NCBI GenBank assembly: GCA_012729635.1
Contig: JAAYCT010000024.1
Location: 62,001 to 126,000, forward strand
Direction of reading: 5' to 3'
Source: Clostridiaceae bacterium
Lineage (GTDB): Bacteria; Bacillota; Clostridia; Saccharofermentanales; Saccharofermentanaceae
DNA: 64,000 nucleotides
Shown here piece by piece: positions 56,326-64,000 of the stretch; positions within the stretch are counted from its first letter, which is position 1, and each line of letters opens with the position of its first letter. The translations under genes were made by a program, and so were the position numbers. The notes beneath the pieces were generated by a model that did no database searches, was not told the origin of the DNA, and saw nothing but the letters and a program-made list of their open reading frames with translations.

Positions 56326-57389
56326 TCGGAAACCTCATCGTTTGATTTCTTCTCGCGTACTCGATCCGGTTTGGATGTGATTCTGCTTTTCTTTTCGTAA
56401 AGAACGGCGAGCATCGAAAGAAGAAGCGGGCTCTTCAGTCGAATCACCCAGAAATACGCTGTCCAAAAATCCGAACCTCTTCGAAAGGTACGGTCAAAAA
56501 AATACGACGGATACTCGGCATGAATAAAACGCCGAAGACATTCCTTCCATTCCGATGAAATCATTCGGTTTCGGTTTCGTACGGAAGCGATAAGTGCCGT
56601 TATCACCTCGAATTTGAGATCAGAATTCCGAAAATGTTCAAATTCCGACGTGCCGGTTCCGTAAGGCTCGACCATCTCGATTTTTGCCTTGTGTAGCGGC
56701 AATAATATATCGACATAGTTGGCAAGAAATCGCGTTGATAACGAACCGTTCTGCCGAATGTGATACTTATAGAAGCGATCCGGCAAAGTCCGGATTCGCT
56801 CCGACCGGGCCAATACGGCGAAGTTGAACAAACGATCCTCTCCGTATTGTATCCCTTCTTTGAAACGTATTTTGTGATTTTCGATCACGTCACGGCGAAA
56901 AAACTTATTGCATGACGAGTTGATATACATCGAGAAACGGCGAATCAAGGTATTCATGAAATCCGAACGACTCGTGAAGCAAGCATCCTCCAGCGGCATG
57001 CCGTTCGGATGCCCCGGCACCCCGACAGCAATCTTATCAATCGAGAAAAACAGTACGTCACAAGGAAAATCCAGAAGTGCACGCTCAACACAGCCATAGG
57101 TCTTCGGATCAATCGTATCGTCGCTGTCCATGAACGTAACATAGTCGCCGCAAGCCAAGGAAAGACCCGCATTTCGAGCTGCCGATACTCCTTTGTGTGA
57201 AATGGACACGACCTTGATGCGCTCGTCCCTTTCGGCAAACTCACGGAGAATGCAAAGAGACCGATCTTCCGATCCGTCATCGACCAGGATCAGCTCAAAT
57301 CGGTCAAACTGCTGATCCAAAATCGAGGATATGCTTTCCTTAAGATAGGCCTCCGAATTAAATACGGGCATAATAACGGAAAAAAACAT
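56316..57389 (-). CDS. Glycosyltransferase family 2
   Basis: This 357-residue GT-A enzyme has FSVIMPVFNSEAYLKESISS, ILVDDGSEDRS, VSAARNAGLSLACGDYVTFMDSDD with the DxD motif, and the acceptor region CNKFFRRDVIE and EGIQYGEDRLF. It is soluble or peripheral; only weak hydrophobicity is seen near the C-terminus. It likely adds a sugar to a surface polysaccharide or glycolipid. GGAGGTCCCC precedes the ATG. It is convergent with the ATP-grasp fusion gene. Confidence 0.9.
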   Translation of the reverse strand: MFFSVIMPVFNSEAYLKESISSILDQQFDRFELILVDDGSEDRSLCILREFAERDERIKVVSISHKGVSAARNAGLSLACGDYVTFMDSDDTIDPKTYGCVERALLDFPCDVLFFSIDKIAVGVPGHPNGMPLEDACFTSRSDFMNTLIRRFSMYINSSCNKFFRRDVIENHKIRFKEGIQYGEDRLFNFAVLARSERIRTLPDRFYKYHIRQNGSLSTRFLANYVDILLPLHKAKIEMVEPYGTGTSEFEHFRNSDLKFEVITALIASVRNRNRMISSEWKECLRRFIHAEYPSYFFDRTFRRGSDFWTAYFWVIRLKSPLLLSMLAVLYEKKSRITSKPDRVREKKSNDEVSDHS

Positions 57390-57469
57390 GGGGACCTCCG
57401 GGTTAATGACGTTTCGCCGACTTGCTTACTGTTATACCTTTCGTTGAAAGCCTCTCTTGCACCGATAAA

Positions 57470-57510
57470 ATTCCGAAATAATACGGAGCCGCGAATCCAA
57501 TCGCGGCTCC
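57470..57510 (-). terminator. Terminator of tRNA-Arg
   Basis: GGAGCCGCGA pairs with TCGCGGCTCC across six bases, followed by GTATTATTTCGG, a few bases after the tRNA CCA end. Confidence 0.75.
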
Positions 57511-57515
57511 GATGT

Positions 57516-57592
57516 TGGCGCGCCCGGCAGAGATCGAATCCACAACCTTCTGATCCGTAGTCAGACACTCTATCCAGTTGAGCTACGGGCGC
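57516..57592 (-). tRNA. tRNA-Arg (anticodon ACG)
   Basis: A complete cloverleaf of 77 bases: acceptor GCGCCCG/CGGGCGC, D arm with AGCTCAACTGGATAGAGT, anticodon stem TCTGA/TCAGA holding CTACGGA (anticodon ACG, read as ICG after deamination), T loop GATTCGATC, discriminator G, and an encoded CCA at 57518-57516. It has its own promoter and terminator. Confidence 0.97.
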
Positions 57593-57620
57593 ATGCTTCG
57601 AATCAATTTCAGCACGTTGT

Positions 57621-57649
57621 ATTTTATGTCACGCCCTTCATATTGTCAA
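57621..57649 (-). promoter_or_regulatory. tRNA-Arg promoter
   Basis: TTGACA (57649-57644), 17 bases, TAAAAT (57626-57621) on the minus strand. Confidence 0.85.
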
Positions 57650-57667
57650 TGAAAATATCTCACATTG

Positions 57668-57696
57668 TTGTCGATTCCAAGGGCAAATGGTATTGT
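57668..57696 (+). promoter_or_regulatory. Promoter of the phosphatase gene
   Basis: TTGTCG (57668-57673), 17 bases ending TGG, and TATTGT (57691-57696). It is back to back with the tRNA promoter. Confidence 0.5.
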
Positions 57697-57736
57697 TAAT
57701 CTGAAATTATGACGACAAAGGGCGACGTGAACCGAA

Positions 57737-58474
57737 ATGATGATAGAACCCGAATCCAACCGATTGATGATTCCGTCCTTGTATAACGCCCGGGACATGG
57801 GCGGAATGCCGACCGTCTCCGGACGAATGACGGCCTATAAGCGATTTATTCGATCGGATTCACCGTCTTTTCTCGATGAAAAGGGAATGGAAGAGCTGAT
57901 TGCCTACTCCGTCCGAACGGTTATTGATCTTCGCTCCGATCAGGAGATTCGTCGCGAGGGAAACCCTTTTCTAAACAGGTCGGACATCCTTTTTCGAAAC
58001 ATTCCCCTTTTGGCTGCGGACCCCGATGACATGAACGACCCGACGATGAGTTATCTGGTCCGAAACAGCTTGGGACACCTCTACATCATGATGCTCGAAC
58101 ACTCACAAACGGCCATACGCAATGTCTTTCAAACGGTCGTCGTTGCGCCCGAGGGGGCGATTGTCTTTCACTGCATGCACGGGAAAGATCGAACGGGCCT
58201 GATTGCGGCTCTGCTTTACTTGCTTGCCGGAGTTTCACGAGAGAACATCATCCGAAACTACGAAAAATCCTACGATTACATCCGTCCGCTGGTCGACCCG
58301 ATGTTAGAGAACATGCCCCCGAACACACATCATATGTACCGATCGGACGGAAATAACATGCGTCTCCTTCTGGATCACATAGACAAAAAATACGAAGGTC
58401 ATGCGGAAATATACATGGAGGAAATCGGATTGGCGGGCGAAGAAATCGAAAAAATCCGCTTTCGCTTATTCTGA
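57737..58474 (+). CDS. Protein-tyrosine/serine phosphatase family
   Basis: This 245-residue protein has the dual-specificity phosphatase signature HCMHGKDRTG with nucleophile Cys146 and Arg152, and the N-terminal NARDMGGMPT and RTVIDLRSDQE of the tyrosine/serine phosphatase (Y_phosphatase3) group. It likely hydrolyses phosphoproteins or phosphoinositides. The start lacks a clear ribosome site, so it may begin at one of the two adjacent ATGs. It is convergent with a secreted-protein gene, nine bases away, with no terminator in between. Confidence 0.9.
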   Translation: MMIEPESNRLMIPSLYNARDMGGMPTVSGRMTAYKRFIRSDSPSFLDEKGMEELIAYSVRTVIDLRSDQEIRREGNPFLNRSDILFRNIPLLAADPDDMNDPTMSYLVRNSLGHLYIMMLEHSQTAIRNVFQTVVVAPEGAIVFHCMHGKDRTGLIAALLYLLAGVSRENIIRNYEKSYDYIRPLVDPMLENMPPNTHHMYRSDGNNMRLLLDHIDKKYEGHAEIYMEEIGLAGEEIEKIRFRLF

Positions 58475-58483
58475 TTTTCGATT

Positions 58484-59869
58484 TCAGAAATATAGTTTGG
58501 CGTCTTCCGTTTCCAAGATAATTTCGGCAATAAAATCCCCTTTGCCCTGAGATAATTCAATCTTCATTCGGTATGTCAGATCGTCACTTTCTGTTTCCAG
58601 AATAAAATTCGTCTCGTCCGCAAACGGATAGTTTCGCATGTAGTCATCCAGAGTCATTCCGACGATTAGGCTCCTTCCGATTGAAAAATCCTGATCCGCG
58701 GATCGGATACATATTCGGGTAACGACACCCTCCCATGCTCCGTCCGAATCAATGGACCCGATTAAACAAATGCGCGCGGAAGGATAATCCACAATTAATC
58801 GATACTCGGGCTCCGAAAGATTCCCCGTCTTCTCCGAGCGCTCAATTCGACTGATGGTCGTTAGGTCGGGGTTTCCGAAAAGAGCCTCAAAGGTCGCACT
58901 GTTCGAGTAATCTCCGATCCGGACAGTCCGACTGCCCCCGGAGTACAAATACAAATCTCTGTTTTTTAAGGTATTTTTCAGAACATCACTGATTACGATT
59001 CCTCCGCCTTCAATCCTTCCGATTTTGACTTCGCGAGGCACATATCGGAGTAATTCCTCGTCCAATACTCCCTGTTGGTCAAATACAATTTCCGAAATAT
59101 CGATGGATTGAATCGGGTACTCACTGAATTCCGCCTTAACCCGAAGAAGATAAAAGTGACATAATTCCTGTGCTTTTAGGCGAACCGTCGGGTCGGAAAA
59201 CGAATACATTCCCCCCTGATAACTGTTTTTCAACATGGAGTAAACAGCATCTACATTCTGATCCTGAATCGCCGAAAAATACAATTCCGAGAAACGATGC
59301 AGTTCAACGCATAAGCGAACCCAATCGGAAGACAAATAGAGATCACCGTTGGATTTTTCCTGAAAATATATAATCGGTTTTGTTTGGTTTTCAGACAGAG
59401 CATAATTTAACTCGACGGGAACGATGTCCTCAATAAGGTCCGTCTGATCCGGAAGCCGAGCCGAAAGCGCGTCCGCAATCTTTTGTCGCTCATCCTCCTT
59501 AAGTATCCGGAAAGAAAGCAAAGCCCCTTGCCCGTCTCCGAGACCGGATAAAATTCTCATGTATTCGTCAAATTCCGTAAGCGAGATACCGTCCGTCTGG
59601 TGGGAAGGGATTGAATCGTAGACCGTCTTGATTTGCTCCTGATCAACCAGACAGGAAGAGAATAGTCGTATTAAATTTAAGCTCTCGATACTTTCTTCCG
59701 AATCCGCGTGATTTCCGCCGTTCTTCGAAAAGCGGGAAATTATGCCCGAGCATCCGGTTCCGACCGAGGCAAACAGGATCATTCCACCCAAAAGAATGCC
59801 CGCCGAAACGAGCACCGCCGAGATGCGGACGATGATTTTCATTTTTTGTTTTTCGACTCTGAACAACAA
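58484..59869 (-). CDS. Secreted or lipid-anchored protein of unknown function
   Basis: This protein of ~460 residues has an N-terminal hydrophobic segment (IIVRISAVLVSAGILLGGMILFASVGTGC) followed by Ser/Gly-rich residues. The VGTGC could be a lipobox but has Gly at -3, so a plain membrane anchor is also possible. The rest is soluble with no motif I recognise. GGAGGTGCGA precedes TTG codons at 59869 and 59866, which are the likely start; an ATG at 59842 lacks a ribosome site. It follows rlmB by 22 bases. Confidence 0.65.
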   Translation of the reverse strand: MLFRVEKQKMKIIVRISAVLVSAGILLGGMILFASVGTGCSGIISRFSKNGGNHADSEESIESLNLIRLFSSCLVDQEQIKTVYDSIPSHQTDGISLTEFDEYMRILSGLGDGQGALLSFRILKEDERQKIADALSARLPDQTDLIEDIVPVELNYALSENQTKPIIYFQEKSNGDLYLSSDWVRLCVELHRFSELYFSAIQDQNVDAVYSMLKNSYQGGMYSFSDPTVRLKAQELCHFYLLRVKAEFSEYPIQSIDISEIVFDQQGVLDEELLRYVPREVKIGRIEGGGIVISDVLKNTLKNRDLYLYSGGSRTVRIGDYSNSATFEALFGNPDLTTISRIERSEKTGNLSEPEYRLIVDYPSARICLIGSIDSDGAWEGVVTRICIRSADQDFSIGRSLIVGMTLDDYMRNYPFADETNFILETESDDLTYRMKIELSQGKGDFIAEIILETEDAKLYF

Positions 59870-59891
59870 TCGCACCTCCGATATCGTCCGT

Positions 59892-60863
59892 TCATCGCTC
59901 GTTTTTCTGATCTCTTTGGCGCATTGCCTCAAAAACGATAATCCCGGTCGCGACGGCCGCGTTCAGGCTGTTCACCTTCCCCTTCATCGGTACGGAAACA
60001 GTGACGTCGCATTTGTTCAGAAGATGCGGGCTCAGCCCTTCTCCTTCACTGCCGATCAGTAAGACGATCGGCCCTTTATAATCGGCTCGGTCATACGGTG
60101 TTTGCGCTGTAGCATCCGTCCCGAATACCCAGAAACCCTTCTTTTTGAGATCATCGATTGATCGCGACAAATTTGCAACACGCGCCACCGGTACATATTC
60201 TATCGCTCCGGAGGAAGCTTTGGCAACCGTCGCATCCAATCCGATCGACCGGTGTCGGGGAATAATGACCCCGTCGATACCCGCCGCATCAGAAATACGC
60301 AGAACGGACCCCAGATTATACGAATCTTTCAGTGATTCCAAAATCAGTAAAAACGGGGGGCGTTCTTTTCCGGAAAGAGCGTCGATCATGTCATCCAAAT
60401 CCGTATAGTCATGGCTCGCAATCTGAGCGATGACCCCTTGATGGATATTCGTGGCGGACATTTTGTCCAGTGCGTTACGGGGCACCTCGACGATGGGAAT
60501 CCCCTTGGCCCTTGCGGATGCAACAATACGACCGAGTGTCGGGTCAAGCTTTGACCCTTCCGGAGAAGCGATCCATATTTTGTTAATGGTCCTGCCCGCC
60601 CGGATTGCCTCCGCGACGGGGTTTCTCCCCTCCAGTCGATCATCGGGCGCCGCAGGCTCCGAATCGAGCCTCATCTGCTCACCCGTATTCGGAAAGGCTC
60701 TCGCTTCGTCCGGCTTTCCTCTTCGGGGTATCCCCGAAGTCGTCGTTCTTGAACGGAACGGCTTCTTTTCGGCCCCACCGATTGTACGACCCGATTTCAT
60801 GCCGGGGCCCTTGACCGGTCTTTTTGGGCTCTTTCCCGACGGGAGTCTTTTCGGATTCGCCAT
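59892..60863 (-). CDS. rlmB: 23S rRNA (guanosine-2'-O-)-methyltransferase, TrmH family
   Basis: This 323-residue SPOUT methyltransferase has an N-terminal basic and Pro/Gly-rich extension of ~75 residues, then LEGRNPVAEAIRAGR, the SAM-knot motifs NLGSVLRISDAAGIDGVI, LIGSEGEGLSPHLLNKCD and VPMKGKVNSLNAAVATGI. It methylates 23S rRNA at a guanosine in domain V, as YacO/RlmB does. It lies downstream of mrnC and cysS in the order typical of Bacillota. The start has AAGGAG upstream. Confidence 0.94.
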   Translation of the reverse strand: MANPKRLPSGKSPKRPVKGPGMKSGRTIGGAEKKPFRSRTTTSGIPRRGKPDEARAFPNTGEQMRLDSEPAAPDDRLEGRNPVAEAIRAGRTINKIWIASPEGSKLDPTLGRIVASARAKGIPIVEVPRNALDKMSATNIHQGVIAQIASHDYTDLDDMIDALSGKERPPFLLILESLKDSYNLGSVLRISDAAGIDGVIIPRHRSIGLDATVAKASSGAIEYVPVARVANLSRSIDDLKKKGFWVFGTDATAQTPYDRADYKGPIVLLIGSEGEGLSPHLLNKCDVTVSVPMKGKVNSLNAAVATGIIVFEAMRQRDQKNER

Positions 60864-60915
60864 TTCCTTCTCCTTTTTCTTTCGAATGATGTCTTCGCGG
60901 ACGAAATCAATCGCG

Positions 60916-61344
60916 TCAATGTGTACGCTGTCCTTCGTTTCCTTCCTGTTCCTCCGTTATCTCGAAAATCCGTGTGAGTATTTTATCCAGACGCTCATTC
61001 TGATCCGTAAGAAACAGATACCCGATCACAGCTTCCATCCCGGTTGCATATTTGTAATCCGCAGGGCTTGCATTGCGAGATGAGCTCGAGGGATTGCTGT
61101 TTTTTCCGCGTCGGAAAACAGCAAGTTCATCTTCCGAAAGCATGTCTATAATCGCACGCGCAATTTTTGCCTGAGCCTCGGCGCTGACCATCCCGATTGC
61201 AAGACGATGGATTGCTCCCGATTTGGATCGGCTTCGCGCCGCGACATGAAGCCGTACATACAATTCGAAAACAGCGTCCCCGATGTACGCAAGAACGGAG
61301 GCAGGCACCTCGCGAATGTCTTCGTTCAGGATCGGAATAATCAT
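60916..61344 (-). CDS. mrnC: Mini-ribonuclease III
   Basis: This 142-residue RNase III-like protein lacks the dsRNA-binding domain. It has VLAYIGDAVFELYVR with the catalytic acidic residues, RRGKNSNP, and YKYATGMEAVIGYLFL. Mini-III trims 23S rRNA precursor ends in Gram-positive bacteria. It overlaps the cysS stop by four bases (ATGA) and is followed by rlmB, a conserved order. Confidence 0.95.
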   Translation of the reverse strand: MIIPILNEDIREVPASVLAYIGDAVFELYVRLHVAARSRSKSGAIHRLAIGMVSAEAQAKIARAIIDMLSEDELAVFRRGKNSNPSSSSRNASPADYKYATGMEAVIGYLFLTDQNERLDKILTRIFEITEEQEGNEGQRTH

Positions 61345-62765
61345 AGCTTTACCACCTGAGGACCGGCGGACGTGTCCTTGATCTGATAGCCGAGCGCCGA
61401 TATTTGCTCGCGAATTTCATCCGCAAGTTTAAAATTCTTCTCCTGTTTGGCCGCCATCCGTTTTTGCACCAACTGCAGAACTTCTTCGGGGATGCGATTC
61501 TCGTCTTCTCCAAGAATATCAAGCCCCAGAACTTCACCGAGCTCCATGATTTTATCGGCCGCACTTAAAAGCGCGTCAGAGGAAACACTTGGGTCCGTGC
61601 ACGAGGTATTTGCCGCACGAACCAGTCGAAAAATTGCCGTAATCGCGTCAGCTGTATTTAAATCGTCATCCATCGCGTCCAAAAACTCTTTCGATGCGAT
61701 ATCGATTGCTTCCATCAGCTCCCAGGAATTTCGATTGTCGTTTTTCACCGCTTTTCTTTCTTCACCGGCCGCCGTAAATCTTAAGTTCTGGACCGATTCA
61801 CGGATCCGGTTCAGGCCGTTTTCCGCCGCTTCCAATAGAGAGTCCGAAAAGTTAATCGGCATTCTGTAATGCCCGGAAAGAATAAAAAACCGAATGACGC
61901 GGTAATCAAACTTAGCGGCAATGTCACGAACCATGAAAAAATTGCCTGCGGACTTGCTCATTTTCTCGTCATCCACATTTACGAAGGCATTATGGACCCA
62001 GTATTTTGCAAGCGCCGATCCGGTTGCGCACTCGCTTTGAGCAATCTCGTTTTCATGATGGGGGAACACCAAATCCTGTCCGCCGCCGTGAATATCGATC
62101 GACTCCCCCAGATGTTTTCGGATCATTGCGGAACACTCGATGTGCCATCCCGGACGTCCCTCACCCCAAGGCGATGACCATGCGGGTTCTCCTTCTTTTT
62201 TTCGTTTCCAGACGACGAAATCCCCCGGATTTCTTTTCCCGTCAAATTCTTTCTTGTTTTCCCTGTCTCCGGCTCCCTCCACCAGATCCCCCAGGCGAAA
62301 ACGAGAAAGCTTCCCATATTCGGGGTCCTTGGATACATCAAAATATATGCCGTCCGGAAGCTCGTAGGTATAGCCCTTGTCGGAAAGCTCCGAAATAAAA
62401 TCGATAATCTCGGAAATGGTTTCCGTCGCCTTCGGTTCATACGTCGGACGCAGAACATTTAACCGGTCCGCGTCTACATAGTATTCCTTGATATAACGTT
62501 CGGAAATTTCTTGGATAGTCGTTTTTTCTTCCGCGGCCCGAAGAATAATCCGATCGTCGATATCGGTAAAGTTCTGGCAAAATTCGACATTGTATCCGAT
62601 ATATTCAAGATACCGTCTCAGGCTATCAAACGTAACGAGCGGGCGGGCATTCCCCAGGTGAAAATAGTTATACACCGTCGGTCCGCAGACATACATCTTT
62701 ACCTTGCCGGGTTCGCCGGGAACAAATTCCTCTTTGGTTCTGGACATCGTGTTATAAATCTTCAT
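61341..62765 (-). CDS. cysS: Cysteine--tRNA ligase
   Basis: This 474-residue class I synthetase has YVCGPTVYNYFHLGNARPLV (HIGH motif HLGN with the zinc Cys), WHIECSAM, GGGQDLVFPHHENEIAQSE with the zinc His residues, and KMSKSAGN. The C-terminal DALR-like helical part is complete. The start follows TTTGGAGGAAGT. cysE, which makes the cysteine precursor, is upstream with a 93-base gap; no T-box leader is visible before either gene. Confidence 0.97.
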   Translation of the reverse strand: MKIYNTMSRTKEEFVPGEPGKVKMYVCGPTVYNYFHLGNARPLVTFDSLRRYLEYIGYNVEFCQNFTDIDDRIILRAAEEKTTIQEISERYIKEYYVDADRLNVLRPTYEPKATETISEIIDFISELSDKGYTYELPDGIYFDVSKDPEYGKLSRFRLGDLVEGAGDRENKKEFDGKRNPGDFVVWKRKKEGEPAWSSPWGEGRPGWHIECSAMIRKHLGESIDIHGGGQDLVFPHHENEIAQSECATGSALAKYWVHNAFVNVDDEKMSKSAGNFFMVRDIAAKFDYRVIRFFILSGHYRMPINFSDSLLEAAENGLNRIRESVQNLRFTAAGEERKAVKNDNRNSWELMEAIDIASKEFLDAMDDDLNTADAITAIFRLVRAANTSCTDPSVSSDALLSAADKIMELGEVLGLDILGEDENRIPEEVLQLVQKRMAAKQEKNFKLADEIREQISALGYQIKDTSAGPQVVKL

Positions 62766-62858
62766 ACTTCCTCCAAAGAAAGCGATGGATGATTCTTGCC
62801 TTAAAATATATTAGCACCGATACGGGGAAATAAAAACGTGCATTGCCGAAAAATCGCA

Positions 62859-63548
62859 CTATAGGTTTTCTTTCTCGTATTTATCGGGGTCACATACGGT
62901 TGGCATGTGCTGTTTCAATGGTTGGACGCCGGCATTTTTTTCCAGTGCCATGACCCGATGCATTAATTTGCAAAGCTCCTGCTCGAGCGGATCCGCAGTA
63001 ACCGCATGATCCAGCTCCGTTGCGTGCGTAATCGGACGACCGTCGATCCGGACTATTTTTCCGGGAACACCGACAACCGTGGCTTTGGAAGGAATATCCG
63101 TCAGCACGACCGAATTGGCACCGATTAATGCATTGTCTCCGACAACAAAGGACCCGAGAAGCTTGGCACCGGCACCGATCAAAACGTTGTTTCCGATTGT
63201 CGGATGCCTTTTCCCGTGATGATGACCGGTTCCTCCGAGCGTAACGTTGTGATAAATCGTGCAGTTGTCGCCGATTTCCGCCGTTTCGCCGATGACAATG
63301 CCCATCCCGTGGTCAAGAAACAGCCCCTTTCCGATCTTCGCTCCCGGATGAATTTCAATTCCCGTGAAAAAACGACCGGTTTGGGAAATCCACCGGGCGA
63401 TCGGATAAATGCGCAAACGATAAAAAAAATGGCCGATTCGATGATAAACCAGCGCATGAAAACCGGGATATAAAAGGATGACACTCAGAACACCCCGGGC
63501 AGCGGGGTCTCGTTCGGCTATAAGTTTCGCGTCTTTAAATAAGCCCAT
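62859..63548 (-). CDS. cysE: Serine O-acetyltransferase
   Basis: This 229-residue left-handed beta-helix acetyltransferase makes O-acetylserine for cysteine synthesis. It starts MGLFKDAKLIAERDPAARG, has GFHALVYHRIGHFFYRL, GIEIHPGAKIGKGLFLDHGMGIVIGETAEIGDN with catalytic His, and the hexapeptide repeats NVLIGAGAKLLG. The ATG at 63548 follows GGAGACGGCGAGAG. A TTG at 63611 in the same frame lies inside the 6S RNA and is rejected. Confidence 0.94.
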   Translation of the reverse strand: MGLFKDAKLIAERDPAARGVLSVILLYPGFHALVYHRIGHFFYRLRIYPIARWISQTGRFFTGIEIHPGAKIGKGLFLDHGMGIVIGETAEIGDNCTIYHNVTLGGTGHHHGKRHPTIGNNVLIGAGAKLLGSFVVGDNALIGANSVVLTDIPSKATVVGVPGKIVRIDGRPITHATELDHAVTADPLEQELCKLMHRVMALEKNAGVQPLKQHMPTVCDPDKYEKENL

Positions 63549-63574
63549 CTCTCGCCGTCTCCGACAGTTACACA

Positions 63575-63757
63575 CCTGATATGCCGATTCCCACCTTTTG
63601 ACACCCAGCAATTCGCCAGGTGGGTACCCTGCGGCAGTCTAAGATCTTCCTCCCGGGAGCACTATAAATAGTGTCAAGGCCTGATCCGCTCTGCTCCGAC
63701 GCGGGTTCCCGTTTAAGTCATGAAGGTTCAAAAATGTGAGACTCGGTCATCTCAGGC
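63575..63757 (-). ncRNA. ssrS: 6S RNA
   Basis: The transcript, read on the minus strand, forms a closing stem (CCTGA/TCAGG, ATG/CAT, CCGA/TCGG, TCTCAC/GTGGGA), then a large central bubble (ATTTTTGAACC...TTAAAC on one side, ACCTGGCGAATTGC...CAAAA on the other), then a long stem (GGGAACCCGCG/CGCAGGGTACCC) ending in a hairpin CACTA-TTTA-TAGTG. This is the 6S architecture that mimics an open promoter and binds sigma-A RNA polymerase. TTTGAACCTTCA and ACTTAAACGGG resemble Gram-positive 6S RNAs. It ends just before cysE. The exact ends are estimated. Confidence 0.85.
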
Positions 63758-63763
63758 AATTTC

Positions 63764-63791
63764 ATTATACCATAGTAACGGGGTGTCACAA
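63764..63791 (-). promoter_or_regulatory. 6S RNA promoter
   Basis: TTGTGA (63791-63786), 16 bases ending ATGG, and TATAAT (63769-63764) on the minus strand. Start about 63757. Confidence 0.75.
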
Positions 63792-63820
63792 GTTTTCATT
63801 CGGACGGATTGTCATTCGTT

Positions 63821-64000
63821 TCACGGCTGATCTTTTCGCCCCGACGCCGCCGTAATCGCGGTCACCGATGCGGCTCCTGCGGAAAAAAGGGCGAGCGCGG
63901 CTTCATGCAAAGTATTTCCGGTCGTAAAAACATCGTCGACCAGAAGTATCCTCAATCCTTCTATTGAAACATCCTCCGGAACCATAAAGGCGCTGTCGAC
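63821..64000 (-). CDS. comF: ComF family protein, C-terminal end (cut by window edge)
   Basis: The minus strand is open from the window edge to a TGA at 63823-63821, giving 59 codons. The residues LRILLVDDVFTTGNTLHEAA are the PRPP-binding loop of the phosphoribosyltransferase fold, with ALFSAGAASVTAITA after it, as in ComF. ComF takes part in DNA uptake in competent bacteria and in many genomes is kept in strains with no known competence. The N-terminal zinc ribbon is outside the window. Confidence 0.85.
   Translation of the reverse strand, partial: VDSAFMVPEDVSIEGLRILLVDDVFTTGNTLHEAALALFSAGAASVTAITAASGRKDQP

Noticed and set aside
63549-63611. N-terminal extension of cysE from a TTG at 63611
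   Set aside because: It overlaps the 6S RNA, adds residues not found in the family, and the ATG at 63548 has a ribosome site.
63600-63640. T-box-like GGTGGGTACC string on the plus strand before cysE/comF
   Set aside because: It is on the strand opposite to cysE, and in the sense direction it is part of the 6S stem (CGCAGGGTACCC).
1-64000. CRISPR arrays, insertion sequences, prophage genes
   Set aside because: No regularly spaced repeats, transposase motifs or phage structural genes were seen.

Overview
The window looks like a chromosomal segment of an anaerobic member of the Bacillota (Clostridia), of moderate GC by eye. The pointers are the order cysS-mrnC-rlmB, a MutS2-type mismatch protein, a Gram-positive type SOS box (GAAC-N4-GTTC), strong GGAGG ribosome sites before most genes, and a cupin/XRE regulator next to an acyl-CoA synthetase. 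It carries both a GluRS and a GlnRS. No prophage, insertion sequence or CRISPR array was seen, so the content is mostly housekeeping and biosynthesis. Exact taxonomy cannot be fixed from this sequence alone.

Layout. 1-8.2 kb, minus strand: uvrB-dnaE under an SOS-type promoter, then pfkA-pgsA-mutS2 (mutS2 cut by the window edge). 8.4-10.5 kb, plus: ilvE, a small XRE regulator and an RDD membrane protein. 10.6-14.0 kb, minus: an AroB-like protein lacking all three zinc ligands, an M28-like lipoprotein lacking most metal ligands, and a Gfo/Idh oxidoreductase. 14.1-17.3 kb, plus: gltX and glnS. 17.3-22.3 kb, minus: ppx-ppk1 (polyphosphate) and galM. 22.4-23.5 kb, plus: a ferritin-like protein and a hotdog thioesterase. 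23.6-30.2 kb, minus: leuC-leuD-leuB-ilvD-ilvB for branched-chain amino acids, with a second promoter before leuB and a terminator-like hairpin before ilvD. 30.4-38.8 kb: a zinc-ribbon protein, the L25/Ctc ribosomal protein, a MarR-SDR pair, a cation/proton antiporter behind a fluoride riboswitch, an ABC-F protein and class II aldolase. 38.9-44.6 kb, minus: cupin regulator, acyl-CoA synthetase, valS and a membrane protein. 44.7-48.1 kb, plus: a MoxR/DUF58/DUF4129 operon. 48.1-53.2 kb, minus: ROK kinase, clpX, trigger factor with a basic tail, and an isochorismatase-family hydrolase. 53.4-57.4 kb: a GH1 glycosidase, an ATP-grasp/YdcF fusion protein and a GT2 glycosyltransferase. 57.5-64 kb: tRNA-Arg, a tyrosine phosphatase, a secreted protein, rlmB-mrnC-cysS, cysE, a 6S RNA and the end of comF.

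The clearest non-coding findings are a complete fluoride riboswitch with a mutually exclusive terminator (34361-34451), a 6S RNA (63575-63757), and a LexA/DinR box inside the uvrB-dnaE promoter (8218-8229). The clearest protein oddities are three members of enzyme families that have lost their catalytic or metal residues (AroB-like, M28-like, SDR) and the ATP-grasp/DUF218 fusion. All alignments were made by eye against remembered family motifs; none was computed.
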